NCBI GenBank assembly: GCA_037447655.1
Contig: JBBHKE010001626.1
Coordinates: 238,562 to 302,561, forward strand
DNA from: Zygnema cylindricum
Lineage: Eukaryota; Streptophyta; Zygnematophyceae; Zygnematales; Zygnemataceae
Direction: 5' to 3'
Length of the DNA: 64,000 nt
Position numbers and translations under genes: made by a program. The notes below the pieces were generated by a model that worked only from the letters and a program-made list of their open reading frames with translations, did not search any database and was not told the origin of the DNA. How positions within the stretch are numbered: the stretch's first letter is position 1; every line of letters starts with the position of its first letter. Shown here in pieces: positions 43,401 through 54,985 of this stretch.

Positions 43401-46400
43401 GACGGAACACTCAACCAGCAGTGAATAGTTTTTATGATCAGATTTTATCGAAATTCTCTTTTTATTTGCCACAATTTGATTGCCTAATTCCCCTATCACG
43501 TATGAGGGATTCACACATATTACTGGGAATAATTGCAGTAGTTGTACAAAAACATGCACAATGCGTACACATTTTTGTACAATTTTTTTGAATAGCTCAC
43601 AATAAAATGAATACAGCCAAAACTTTCTAATTCCCCTGTGTGGGATTATTCCATGGATGAAAGCGGGAAATCCTTACCAAAACAGAATTTTCCAGCCATA
43701 ATCACCTCCCTCTCCCTCGCCCTCTCCCTTTCCCTTTCACATCATTTTGCTCACCTCCAAAGGCACAAGAAGTTGGGCGTTGAACTGGAAGACTGACACG
43801 GGTCAGTTCCACACCAGTTTCAGGATCATATTGTCTCACAGTCCCACTTTCTCCGATAACTACCCACAACTTTCCGTCCGAATCTATGGCCATTCCATCA
43901 GGTGGACCTGGAAAAAAAATAGAAACATGGAAAGAATGTCCTCTTATCCCTTAATGGACACATATAAAGTGGACATCTGTACGTGTTTTCATAGCATTTT
44001 ACTTTCACCCTTCAAACTCTTTCACTTTTCAAACTCTTTCACTTTCTCTCCTCTTCCCTTCTTTACACTTTTGCCCTTCGCTTGTATCAATCCCAAGGCT
44101 GGTAAATTTGATACTCGAAAAAAAAGCTCATATATTTTTTGCACATGGAAACAGGAACTTATATAAGAGACAAAGACAACAATTAGCAAATAATAATGGA
44201 AAAAACTTAATAAAAATGACAATACACATTAAGACCTTCAGCAAAAACCCAAACAAAAGATAAAAGGGAGAACTTAACCATTGCAGTAAAATGGAAAGAA
44301 TGTGGTCTGACAAATAAAACAAGATGTGTGCACAAGTGGACAATTAACTCGACAGTTTGACCTTAAAGAAAAAAGAAAGGAGAGATGTCTTTAAATCTCA
44401 CCCGGTTCTTCCTCAGAAACACGAACCACAGTTCTCCTCTTGTCTATCTCTCCTGTCGCATTGTTGAAGTCAAACGCATCAACTGTCTGTCCCAACATCG
44501 GTTAATCACCAATACTGATATTTACATGATTTTATTTCTTTAATTTACATTATTTTATTTGGAAAAATGCTTCTGGAACCTACACCAGAGAGGTGCTTGA
44601 AAAAGAGATAAAAACTGGAAGGAGATATGCTCAAAAAGATCATGACGAGGAAGACTATCCCATGCGCTCTTACATCCACATGCTCACAATAATTAGTGTG
44701 AATTGACTAAATAACATCAATAGGAAAATAGCGTACTCCTTTTTGAATCATGTATGTCAATGAAGAAGGCTACATGGACGTTTCTTGCCCACATCAATAT
44801 GAGTTTTGAATTACTAAATCCACAATATTTGAAGTGTACCAAGACTTAATAATGGTCCATACCATAATGAACTGGAAAATGGTCCAATGGAAGCCAAAAC
44901 CAATTCAATAACATTTTCATACAATAAAAAAGTTTGCAAATGCCGTTGAAGTTCACCAACGATTTGGCAAGTCCCATGTCTCACAGCAAAACAAACCATC
45001 ATCAAAACTGACCATGGTGAGACTAAGAGACTGAAACTAATTTATTATAAAAAGAGACTAACTTGAACTAAGTTACTCATTTCACAAAGGTAATCTAACA
45101 CCGCAGCAGCGATGAAAAAACAATATTGTCATTCTGTGGAAAAAGCTTGTTTATAGTCCAATACTGGATCTTTTTCAAAACTTGTAACCAAAACAACGGC
45201 AATACGTGCACTCACTCTATAGAACGAGTCAATCCAAAACATGGTCGAATTATCTGAAGACCATGCCAAACCATTGGAAAGCTTTGTGGGATACAGTTTT
45301 TCCTGAAGTTTTGTCGGTTCCTCAGAATTTGGGTCAAGCACATACAGTCTCCCAGGAGGAGCTTTAGGATCACGCCACGTGGAAACCATAGTGCCCACCC
45401 AAAATCGTCCCGATGGATCGCATTTTCCATCATTGAATCTGCATAATTGCTCTCAATCAAAGTTTGCTTTTCAAGGTATTAGTGGATGAAAGCAGATGAT
45501 AACGTAAGAAGACATATTTCCTTTCTTCGCAGACTAGCATCCATAGTGGAAAGTGGCCGTCAATCACTTGCGTCTTTTTTCTCTTGGTAATGAAAAAACA
45601 TTTTTTTTCTCTTGGTTATGAAAAAACATCATATATTCCAGCTGCCGTACACATTTGCAGTTATGTCAACGTTTCCATCAAAACATATTATAGTAGATGA
45701 GACAAAAGTCGCGTTCAGATTGCTCACCCAATTAAATTTTCACAATGCAAATGTATAATCTAGGCATACATACTAAGGTGAACAAGTTTCCGACCTCCGT
45801 ATAAAGAAAAAACTGCACAATTTTCCTTACTCCGGGTAGTAATTGCTATACACCAAATGCCGTTCACATCTCAGGATAAAAACAGTTTATGGAAATTGCA
45901 ACTATCCTACCCTCCAAAAGAGGAGGAAAAACGAAGAAATATATATTTCAGCATTCCTATCTCTCCTGGTGCAAAAGAAGCTGATGTTTGAAAAAACAAA
46001 GCCAGCATAAAAACCTATTAAAAATACCAGACTCAAAAAAATACAACCATTGTATTAACTTGCAAAAAATGCTCCGGGACAAGTTTTGGGTAGTGAAGAC
46101 ACACTTTGATCACCCTTATAGGTTTGGGGAGATAGAGGACACAAAACCCCGGGAAAGAAGGACAACTGAATGTTACGCATTCCACCATTATTAGAGTGGA
46201 TCCAACTAGCAGTTTCCCATTCTGTTATCATTGCCAATCCACATTAATATTGGTCAACGATTCTAGATTACGTGCAGCCCTCGTCAACTCATGTTTTTTA
46301 TTACCCCAAAGCACCATTAAATGGAATTAGTCCATAGTGTGGATAATGGGAACGATTGGCTAGGTATTGAAAGGGTAATTGAATGGGACAATTCTCAGTT

Positions 46401-48168
46401 CACTTAAAACTAGTTTTTTTACAAATTATATCAAATCCAAAGCCCATACAACTGAATTGGTGGTGCATATACAGAGAAAAACCAATTTGTTGACAAAGAC
46501 ATATGAAAGAAACAATGTTTTAAAAAGGCAATAACAAGTCATACTGATGAATGTGCAAAACCTTATAGAGGTAGATATACACATATCCCGAGGGCATATA
46601 CGAGAGGATCCAAGACAAAACATGGAATAACATATTGCCGATTCAGAGAGGCTAATAAATGGAATAAATTAGCAGGTTTTAAACGCAAAATAGACAGTAA
46701 AGGAAATAGAGACGCAACCAAATTTCACATCTCTGCTAATGAAATGGTACCCCGCAATATTGTGCCAATAGCCAGCATTCAAACTAGAAAATCTTGATGC
46801 ATACAAGAAAAATGTGACAACATACAACAATTTGGTCTCATTTCAGGAAGCGCCTTGGTTGAAAAGAAATATTACTTACAAACAAAGGGTTAATGAAAAT
46901 CAACATACACCAAAATTTACTAGATTTAAATGGCACACGGAAACAATAGCAGAAAAATCCAGAAATCAAGCTTTGAAAGTTTAAAAAGGACCGAGAGCCA
47001 CAACAACATGCACCTGAAATCAGGACCACCATGGCCGTCTGGTATGGCAGTAATAGCATCTCCGACAGCATTGGAGGACAAATCGATCGTTACTATAGGT
47101 TCCTGCAAACCAACGAGCAGACACAGGAAAAGCACATAAGACTATCTATCTATATTGCCAAGAAACTACCCTGCCCTCGCTATTAGAATACAAGAATTAT
47201 TAGTATAGAGTAACGTGCCGGATTAAAGTCCACTCTTTTAAATAGTGTTGTTAACACTATTATGTAATTTTCTGCCCAAAAAAGTAGCGACCAAATTCGA
47301 GTTATTAACTCTCATAGCGATGGGCAGTGTAGATGTACGGCCAAACCGATATCCTTCGGTTTCGTACATTTTGTATCTATACTGCATTGAACCAAAATTC
47401 ACTACTTAGCTCCACTGATGCCAAATTCAAAGGTTGATGTCTATAAAAATAAAAGGACAGAAAAGTCAATATTGTCCATGTTACAGAAGGGGATGGAAAA
47501 TAAAGGACAATGTGTACTACAAGAACTACATGGAAAATGAGGAAAATCTGTCCTTCAAGGAATAAGGCAGATGTGTTTTACAAGGAGTACCTGAGCAACA
47601 AGGACAATGTGTACTACAGGGAGTAAATGGTTACTAAGTGGTGTTCGTAAAGAAATAGATAGACAATAAGGTTGACTACATGGATAAGGAAAGATAATGA
47701 TTAGTAGAACAGATACATGAAAAGTAAAACGACAACTAGGAGAATACGCATGTGCACGCTACTACTAGTGTGAATGTTGGCATTCACGTGGATTTTGTAA
47801 CCCTAAAACAGCATCCATGATACTAATTGCTTTTATAGCAACCCCACGCTAAATAAAACCACGCGATAATATTTCCTTCACACTAACAACGACACACGTG
47901 GTGGCTCGCCAATGCGAGGGATTTAGAATTTCTCGGGTGACGTGGCACGTACTTCCAAAGCAGCCAGAAAACCTCCCTTGGCTCGCGGAACGATGCAGCC
48001 GACGGCCTGAGGCGTGGCGACCGACGAATGAGAACGGTTTACGGAATCGAATCGATAAACCGATTTGCCGCTGATGTCCACAAAACTGACGCCGCCGGAT
48101 GAGTCGCATACGGGAGACTCCCCAAGTATGGCCCGACAGTCCAACGCGAGGTCCACCATGGCAGTCAT
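40443..48168 (-). CDS. Regucalcin / SMP-30 / gluconolactonase-like protein (7 exons, 299 codons)
   Basis: Exons (minus): 47953-48168, 47014-47102, 45216-45438, 44402-44486, 43755-43907, 43305-43349, 40443-40531. Donors GTACGT, GTGCAT, GTGAGT, GTGAGA, GTGAGC, GTGAGT; all acceptors AG; phases agree; total 900 bp = 299 codons plus TAG. Human regucalcin is also 299 residues. The family is a six-bladed beta-propeller that binds one divalent metal and hydrolyses sugar lactones. Metal and substrate residues are all present: Glu17 (LGESPV), Asn104 (FNDGKCDPSGRFWVGTM), Asn157 (LSNGLAWS), Asp208 (PDGMAID). Other family blocks: GRLYVLDP, TVDAFDFNNATGEI, RRTVV, GKLWVV, VRQYDPETG, LSELYVTTREEK, PNAGGLFR. 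No signal peptide is obvious, so it is probably cytosolic. The frame is open a little upstream of the chosen ATG. The physiological lactone is not predictable. Introns total about 6.8 kb and contain MITEs and a minisatellite, yet no lesion is seen. Confidence 0.92.
40555..41210. repeat. Degenerate ~20-bp minisatellite in regucalcin last intron
   Basis: Many diverged units around consensus GAATTTGAACAGAATGTGGA fill about 650 bp. The units vary in length, so this is old. It lies directly upstream (gene direction: before the acceptor) of the last exon. Confidence 0.75.
41991..42206. mobile_element. MITE, CTACAC..GTTATTAGAGTTAA family (copy 2)
   Basis: Arms of about 50 bp: left GTGCCCATCATTATTAGAGT...TTTTTCAGGCAGTCAAA, right on the other strand CTACACCCCCCATCGTTATT...TTTTTCGGGCAGTCAAA. 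It is the clearest inverted repeat of the family. In the last intron of the regucalcin gene. Confidence 0.85.
43703..43738. repeat. Short CCCTCT-type repeat beside regucalcin exon 5
   Basis: CTCCCTCTCCCTCGCCCTCTCCC, on the coding strand a GGGAGA-type run starting about 15 bp after the donor of exon 5. Same repeat type as at 1-437. Confidence 0.8.
47166..47332. mobile_element. MITE, same family (copy 3)
   Basis: Left end CTACCCTGCCCTCGCTATTA, right end (other strand) CTACACTGCCCATCGCTATG. In intron 1 of the regucalcin gene. Confidence 0.75.
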
Positions 48169-48366
48169 GGCGCCAGAGGGAGCTTCAACTTCTATGATAA
48201 AAAATATGATGAAAAGTATTTTGTTTGGACGTCAAGAATTTTCTGAACGACGTGAAGCTGTGTGCGTCTGTTGTACGGATCATGGCTGGCCATCGTTCTC
48301 ATTTTTTCTCCGGTTCGAGAATCTGCATTCCGAATTTGCATTCCGAATTTCCGACCATTACTTCAG

Positions 48367-48576
48367 ACCGGAGGTCGCAAAAGTCAAAATTTTAGATACC
48401 CGAATCCGACAATTTTTTTTTTTTTTTTTAAATCTGAACACCCGAAATCCGGCCGGGTTATGTCATGCCCCTAAATTGTTACCCGTAAATGATACGCGTT
48501 TACGAAAAAACAAATTAACCGAAAACTCAATTCCCGTGACTAACCGTACTCGCCCGTACCTGAATAAGTATAAAAT
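48367..48576 (+). mobile_element. hAT-like MITE, copy 4 (partial)
   Basis: GAGGTCGCAAAAGTCAAA start, poly-T run, GGGTTATGTCATG, TTACGAAAAAACAAATTAACC and CGCCCGTACC blocks match the left half of the element at 6700. The right half is missing where another MITE begins at 48577. It lies about 200 bp upstream of the regucalcin start codon. Confidence 0.75.
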
Positions 48577-48755
48577 TACACCGCTCTTTCTTATTACCGT
48601 TAATGATTTATTAGAGTTAGAATTAATAATACTATTTAATGCAAGGAGACATGGCAGGTTGTAGTCCACGTCTTCAAGTAATGTTGTTAACTCTATTTTC
48701 TGATTTTGGTTATAAATATTTGCGACTTGTTAACACTAATAACGATGAGACACCT
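48577..48755. mobile_element. MITE, same family (copy 4)
   Basis: Left end ACACCGCTCTTTCTTATTAC, right end (other strand) GGTGTCTCATCGTTATTAGT. Its left half is close to the copy at 62038. In the upstream region of the regucalcin gene. Confidence 0.65.
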
Positions 48756-48789
48756 CCCTTTGCTAGTGTTGTGTATTGGCAAGCTTTTG

Positions 48790-49240
48790 CCAATATTCGA
48801 TATGTATTTTTTTTTGGCTTGCAGATAATCGATACATTGGCACGATAAATTGAAACTGATGTTATCGAAGGTAAAAAAACAATAATATCGGTTTATTATC
48901 GATTTTTTATCGGCGATAACATCGGTACCGATAACTATCAACGATAATTGTACAGCTCGTACCGTACAATTGTACGATTTATTCAATCGTATTGAACCAC
49001 CATTATTCCGTTACACAACCTACGGAACAGATTGCTACACGTGGCATGCCACGCTATATACAGTGAAAAATATAATACACTATTTTATAAAGTACCATTA
49101 TATAGCGTACTATTTTTTTTCTACTTATCGTCGATTAAGATTTGTTGGTCTCGGGGTGATATATCAAGACCCCTGACCGTTTGTTAACCGATAACTATCG
49201 GTATCGGTGTTATTGCGATAACTTTCTTGGCGATATAAAA
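48790..49240. repeat. ATCG-rich self-complementary region
   Basis: Repeated ATCGAT, TATCGG, CGATAAC and CCGATAACTATC words in both orientations at 48825-48950 and again at 49185-49240. Probably a non-autonomous transposon with degenerate inverted ends; boundaries not found. Confidence 0.4.
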
Positions 49241-50715
49241 TAAATGCGCTTGTCGAAGGCAAAAGAGGGGTCGGAAGATCCTCTTTTTTATCGAGAAAAA
49301 GAGAATTTTCAAATGAATGTAATATCTTTCTATGTCTATCAATCATAGCTATTTTGGACCGCAAATGAATGACGGAATCAAATCTTACAAAAAAAATATC
49401 GTGTGAAAGCTTTCACCATAACTTGCACTAGGTGTTTTCAAATATAAAGCCCACATCGCAATTGTCGTGGATTTTTCACATAGCTCTTTGGTCAATGAAT
49501 AGTGTTGAAAAGAATTTTCAAATATGGTATAAAGTTCACATAAAACAATAAGGTTGTATAAACCTTTTTCACACCCAAAAAGACCATGATAAACAACTGC
49601 TAGCACCGGCACAAAAAGTTGTACTCGTTACGAGCGACAACTTAATTCTTCTCAGTTACATTAGATAATTCAAAATTGTGTTCCAACTCATTGTTCTTGC
49701 ACTTTCTAGAACTGCTGCTGTTTAGAATTGTTAGAAAGCAGTATTTCAAAATTGTGGGCTCTTGTCCGTGCAATACTCCAACAATCACACCTGGCGAATC
49801 AATATCATTTCTCTACAAGATGATTGGTTTATTTTCCACAAGCAAATCATTCGTAACTCGCCATAATATTATAGATTCTTTTGAAATTAGAACGAAAACC
49901 ACACCAAACACTCCACCAAAGAAAAAATAAAGGGGGAAATATTGTTTGATGGGATCATCTGCTGTAAATTAAACAACAAGTCTCACATTCGTTATCATCC
50001 ATGTTTAATGATGCTTGAATATTTTGTGTATCCTAGTTATATAACTCTCAACTTGGAAACTGCAAACAACTTACTTGCCTAAGAGACATCCTCTCCATTA
50101 CATGTGAACTTCAATTTCCCTCTCACCAGAAACTTGTAAAGACCACACGTCGGTTTTTGCTCCCTGTCCTTTTTGTTTAAACATTCCGTTTTGTAAACCG
50201 TTCCTCTTTGTTAATCATTACAAAATCCCCACAAGTATAGAACAACGAGCCACGGGTGTAAAGCGAATGGCCACAAATATCCCACTCTAAGAAAAAACAA
50301 ACATAAGTTGTGCAAAATCTCTAAGCAAAAGGTCGAGGTGGAAATTTGTTTCCATGCCCTGATGAGATCCTTAACACAAACTTCGACCATCGGGGTTAGC
50401 TCACGGGAGAAGAAAACGGTAAAAAATTGAAGACCGTCAGCAGTTACAACAATGTGAGCTTTGTCTATAGCCTGGGATTTGTTATCTCCGGCTTGGGATG
50501 GCTTTGGTCATCTATACCCACACACCACAAACATCTATTTGGGGTTTAATAAATGCCTAATTCATCTAGGTGTTTGAAAATTTGCCCGAAAAACTTTGCC
50601 TCGAAAAACTTTGCTCGACCTAGGTCTCACCCTGCTTCATTAAGAAGCTTCTTCACACTTACATTTGTCAATTTGTGTGAGTTTGAGGCGATTGTAAACA
50701 AAATGTCTCTGTGTA
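49241..50715. other. No gene recognised
   Basis: AT-rich sequence. Short open frames (49385-49612 minus, 49676-49930 plus) lack motifs. The right part is the 3' flank of the kinase remnant. Confidence 0.5.
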
Positions 50716-51607
50716 TTAAGGGTTAAGTGTTGATGATTGAATGGGCCTCATCATTGGCTTAAGTTGAGCCAGAATATTGGGAAAACTTGGTCGTAAGCGT
50801 GGGTCGTTGCACAAGCCAACTATCCAACATTGAATAAATTTGTCGGTAAACATCCGAAACAACATTAGTCGTCAAAAAAACAGTCATAGTCAAAACCTTT
50901 CTATAAACCATATTCAAAGAAAGGGTGCATTGAAAGAATCTTTATTTTCAACAAAAAAACTTTCTATGCACAGATAAAGTTTGACGACCATACTTATGTT
51001 AACTTGCTTGAATAATAACCCCGATAGCTAGATCCACAAAGTCCGCGATAGGAATTCATCGGTTTTATAATCGAACAACCCCAACTACCTGTTCTCGCCA
51101 ACCGCACAAGCTCTAGTCAAATGTCCAGTCGATTTGTAGTCGTATTTCCTCCGGTCAAAAACTTGGTCAATCTTAAATTATCGGGAAAAACTAAAGCCAT
51201 CAAAAATGATGATTTCGGTAAACACTGCAGTAAACCAAGGTCAACATAGTAGATGAAAGTGGAGAACATGAAACATGAGATAAAAAGACATAGTACAACA
51301 CCTGAAGAGGATTCATGCCACTCCATGGTTGTCGTAACGTCGCAAGTTCCCATAAAATTTCACCAAAACTGTACACATCCGACCTTTAATAAGTAACCAA
51401 CCACAACTTAAGAAAATGTCAAAATTTCAACAAGAGACACTGTAAACATTGCCTCATAAGAAATACAAAAAACACTGAGGTGACATAGTTTAAAAGTAGC
51501 AAATTGTACAAAAACATTGTAAAAACATAACTCGTCATTAATGGTCAAAAGACATACTTCTCATCAGATGGTTCGTTTTGGAGAACCTCAGGCGCCATCA
51601 ACTCAGG
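50716..51607 (-). pseudogene. Raf-like MAPKKK (EDR1/CTR1 type) kinase-domain exons, probably decayed
   Basis: Exon 51558-51607: PELMAPEVLQNEPSDEK (subdomain VIII, normally PEWMAPE). Exon 51302-51383: [20 protein letters not shown] then SGMNPLQ (subdomain IX); the two splice in phase through GTATGT and AAAG. Exon about 50716-50835: QCWIVGLCNDPRLRPSFPNI then LAQLKPM (subdomain XI), stop TAA at 50716. Wording is that of plant Raf-like MAPKKKs of the EDR1/CTR1 group. Between them, near 51085-51110, AVGENR followed by TAG matches the AVGFQNRRL segment with an in-frame stop. I see no acceptor for the last exon, and I cannot find the N-lobe, HRD or DFG exons upstream, where solo LTRs and a Copia element now lie. 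Hence a pseudogene call; an intact gene with unseen exons is less likely. Confidence 0.75.
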
Positions 51608-52280
51608 CTGTGACAAATCCACCACAGGTCAGATACATAAACTATATTTGACAAAAATATCAGCGTGTAAGAAAACGGAATAAAAAGAGAAAAAAATAAA
51701 TAAAAATAAAACAAAAAGAGGAAAAAAAAATCAACAAAATAAAATAAAATAACCGATAAATAAAAAGAAAATAAATGCAGAATAAAAATCATAACAAAAA
51801 CTAAAAAAAATTAGAATAGACATACAACAACAAAAAAAAAGATATATAATAATGACAATATAAAAACTAAATAAAAACAAAAAACACACATTAATTATTA
51901 GTGCCATGACTTTAAAAAAATTAATCGGATTTTTGGAGGTTTTCATTTGGGGAACAAAATCGGAGAGAATCACAAACATGTGAAAAATGTCTTAACCGTA
52001 GAGAACATAAGAACAAAAACTGTTGTTCTGAGACAAGTGCTGGTACTGAAGATGAAGAAGATGCAGCAGTAGTCATCGTAGAACAAATCAAGAGAGGAAG
52101 CTTCCACAAATACCGATGGCTGAACAGAAACTTTGACAGACTATAACAACCCTAAAAATGCTCTAAACGTCCTGAAAATTTGCCACAATGTAGATAACAT
52201 ACAAAGAAACACACACACAAAATTTCAATCAATTCCGCTCACAAATATGTGAGATATGTAGAAATGAAATTACATAAAAC
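51608..52280. other. AT-rich region upstream of the kinase exons
   Basis: A-rich DNA (51640-51900) then a minus-strand frame 51921-52109 (SSSSSVPALVSEQQF) that could be an exon of the kinase but matches no kinase subdomain I know. Confidence 0.35.
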
Positions 52281-52760
52281 TGAGTGTACAGTTTTCATAT
52301 CATTTGTTCCTAAAAATCAAATTCACTAAGTCCTACTTTTATACACCGAAACTACACTAAGCTGTACGGAGGCATTCCAGCCGTACATCTAATATTCTAT
52401 CACAAATATTTACACCGAAGTTCAGACAACGTAAAGTGATAATGATCTAGTCACGCCTCGTCACTATTTGTTGGCGGCGGCTGTCAGCGGTCCGATTAGA
52501 GGATTTGGCACCGTAGAATTGACTTCACGAAGTCCAATGGTCCTGCCGAATTTTCGTACGTCCACGGAGGACATACTCACGCATTCTCCCAAGTGACGAC
52601 ACGTGTCCCAAGTGTGAATGAACCGTGAACTCCCAACTTCACTGTCACACTAATTTCGGTAAGTACTGAACCGAACTCAACCAAAAATAGCTTAAGTCCC
52701 GAACAGCTCTCTCTCACAGCTGAGGCATAAAGAGGACTAAAGCTTTCTAAAAAACAACAA
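52281..52760 (-). mobile_element. Short solo LTR with TSD AAAAC
   Basis: 480 bp, TG at 52281, CA at 52760. On the minus strand it begins TGTTGTTTTTTAGAAAGC, like the LTR at 57048. Perfect direct repeat AAAAC at 52276-52280 and 52761-52765. Contains the palindrome GACACGTGTC (52598-52607) and the TGTACGGAGGCAT block shared with 13478-14510. Lies 5' of the kinase remnant. Confidence 0.88.
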
Positions 52761-53021
52761 AAACTACCTTTATGGTCGCAAAAAAACAAAAATATCAATA
52801 TTTCTTAAAATATCTAGCACATATACACTTCAAACTTGCTTGGTCACACAATAAAAATTATTCTAATAAAAAAAGAAATAGCAAAACTATATTGAACCAC
52901 TCTGAAATTAAAAAACCAATATGAAATATGACATGGTTAAAATCCTTTTTCATCTTAAAAACTTGGAGCGCTAAAGTATAAATAAACAAGTACAATAAAA
53001 AAATACGTAATATAACAAATA

Positions 53022-53073
53022 TATAAAAACATATATATGTATATATATATGTGTGTATATATATAGACATATA
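53022..53073. repeat. TA/TG dinucleotide tract
   Basis: TATATA with some TGTG, directly left of the Copia 5' LTR. A second TA tract lies at the right end of the Copia block (61124-61310), consistent with insertion into an AT microsatellite. Confidence 0.8.
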
Positions 53074-54980
53074 TGTTGAAATATAAAATCTTTAATTTAG
53101 TAGACAAAGCTGTGAGGGGAGATTAAGGACATCGAATATTTTCGTGAGAAGTTGTAATATTTACCCTAATTAGTGAGACAGTAACAAAAGGACATTGGAG
53201 TGTACTGTATGTCGTTTTACTTCCACAGTAGCAGGAGGAGAGCCAGTAATAGTGGAAGTAGATATCTAAAACAAAAGCTATCAAACACCCTACTTGACAG
53301 CTAACTTCAAGATGTAACAGAATGCAACTTAGTGATCTAAGCAGACTCAAATTCTGCATAACACTAGGAAACACAGTGTAGAACCAGTCCCTAAAGTTTC
53401 AGCTTAATTGATTCAGTCAACCATAAGACATTCACTCTGCAGATTCACAAAAATTGCCTTAGGTGATTAATATCCCTAGACTTGGATAATTATAATTTGT
53501 CAAAGTCCTAAACTATATACTCACACAGAGTATCTACTGGTCACACTAATTTAAGTGAATGTACTACAAAACTGTTCTATGCTACGACAAAGTACTAAAA
53601 CTGTACTTTACTATTCTAAAAGTACTTCCAAAACCAAATTTGCCATTTTTAAAATCTGAATAGTGCGACACTATTTTTAATTGGCTAAACTACAAAACCT
53701 TGTTTTCAGATATTTACAAATTGAGGACCGTATATTAAATGTTCCTGGTGCTTAGTCAGCAGTGGTCGGTAGCATCCGACTGACTGTCATCGTGTAGTAC
53801 GCAGCACCTAATTCCGTACAAGTGTGCTTCGTCACTTTTGGTCCCTCCTAAATCGCGTCCGTCAATTTCGATGTCCATTAACGGCTCCTCATGGTTGACC
53901 ATACCAATCATTCCCAGGTAAGTGCCTTACATTCCGTTCTTTCGATTCTGTCAATTCCTTCGTTAATCGCCCGACACGTGTAAGTGGTCATCGACGCTAC
54001 TCCGTGAAACCTGCAACACCTTTCCTTGTCGACGCGTGTCCAACTGGCCGTACAGTACACTCCCTTGACCTTTTGTTATTATAACACTATTTGAGGTAAA
54101 AATTTCAACTTTTCATTTCCTAAAATATTCTAAGTCCTCAATCCCTCCTCACTGCTCTATCTACTGACTAAAGATTTCCAAATTCAACACTATACATCTA
54201 TAGGGACACGTGTCGGCAAGGAGAGGACTATGCAGGTTTTACGGAAGAGCGTCGGCGCCCACTTACACGCGGCGTGCTCTTAACGAGCAGATTGACATGA
54301 TCAAACAAACAAAGAAACAAACTCATATCTGGATAATGTATAGTTATAGTGAGCTATAGCAACTGTTGATTGGTATCGTGTCGACGGACGCGATTATGTG
54401 GGACCACAAGTGGCGAAGCACACTCGTACCAACTCAAGTGCTTAGTACTATAGGACCACAGTCGGAAGGACTTTAGTGACCACTAATGACTAAACACTTG
54501 AAACATTTATTGTATGGTCTCCTATTTGTTTGTATTTGGAGAACACTGTTTGTAGTTTAGTGTAATAGAAAATAGTGTTTCACTATTTAGTTTTTAGAAA
54601 GTTGCAATTAGGTTTTTGGAAGTACTCACGGTATAGTGGAGTAGAGTTTGGGTACTTTGTTGTAGCATAGGAAGAGTAATGTAGTAGTGTCACCCAAATT
54701 ACTATAGTTCAGTAGATACTCAATGTGAGTATATAGTTTAGGACTTAGCCAATTTTGAACTATACAGTTTTGGAATTATGATACCTTAAGGGCAGTTTTT
54801 GGGAAACTTCCAGGCGTCATATCTTATGGTGTACAGGGTCATTTAGGCTGCAATTTGGAATTTTTCTGTTTACTTTGTTTTGTATCACTGTAGTGAATTT
54901 GAGGCATATTGGCCTTTTAAGTCTTATTTTGTGTAAGCTGAAAGCTGGCTGTTGAGTAGGTGCTTGATATTTTTTGATGT
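53074..54980 (+). mobile_element. 5' LTR and leader of a plus-strand Copia element
   Basis: Starts TGTTGAAATATAAAATC and is homologous to the LTR at 60106, but interrupted by a solo LTR at 53210-54189. Without the insert the LTR plus leader is about 0.93 kb. Contains the GACACGTGTC palindrome at 54205-54214. The gag ATG is at 54986. Confidence 0.85.
53210..54189 (-). mobile_element. Solo LTR nested in the Copia 5' LTR (TSD CTGTA/CTATA)
   Basis: 980 bp, TG at 53210 and CA at 54189; on the minus strand it begins TGTTGAATTTGGAAATC. Flanked by CTGTA (53205-53209) and CTATA (54190-54194). The uninterrupted LTR at 60106 shows the pre-insertion sequence (GTACTGTACGTCTACAAGG), confirming the limits. 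Confidence 0.88.
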
Positions 54981-54985
54981 TTGTC

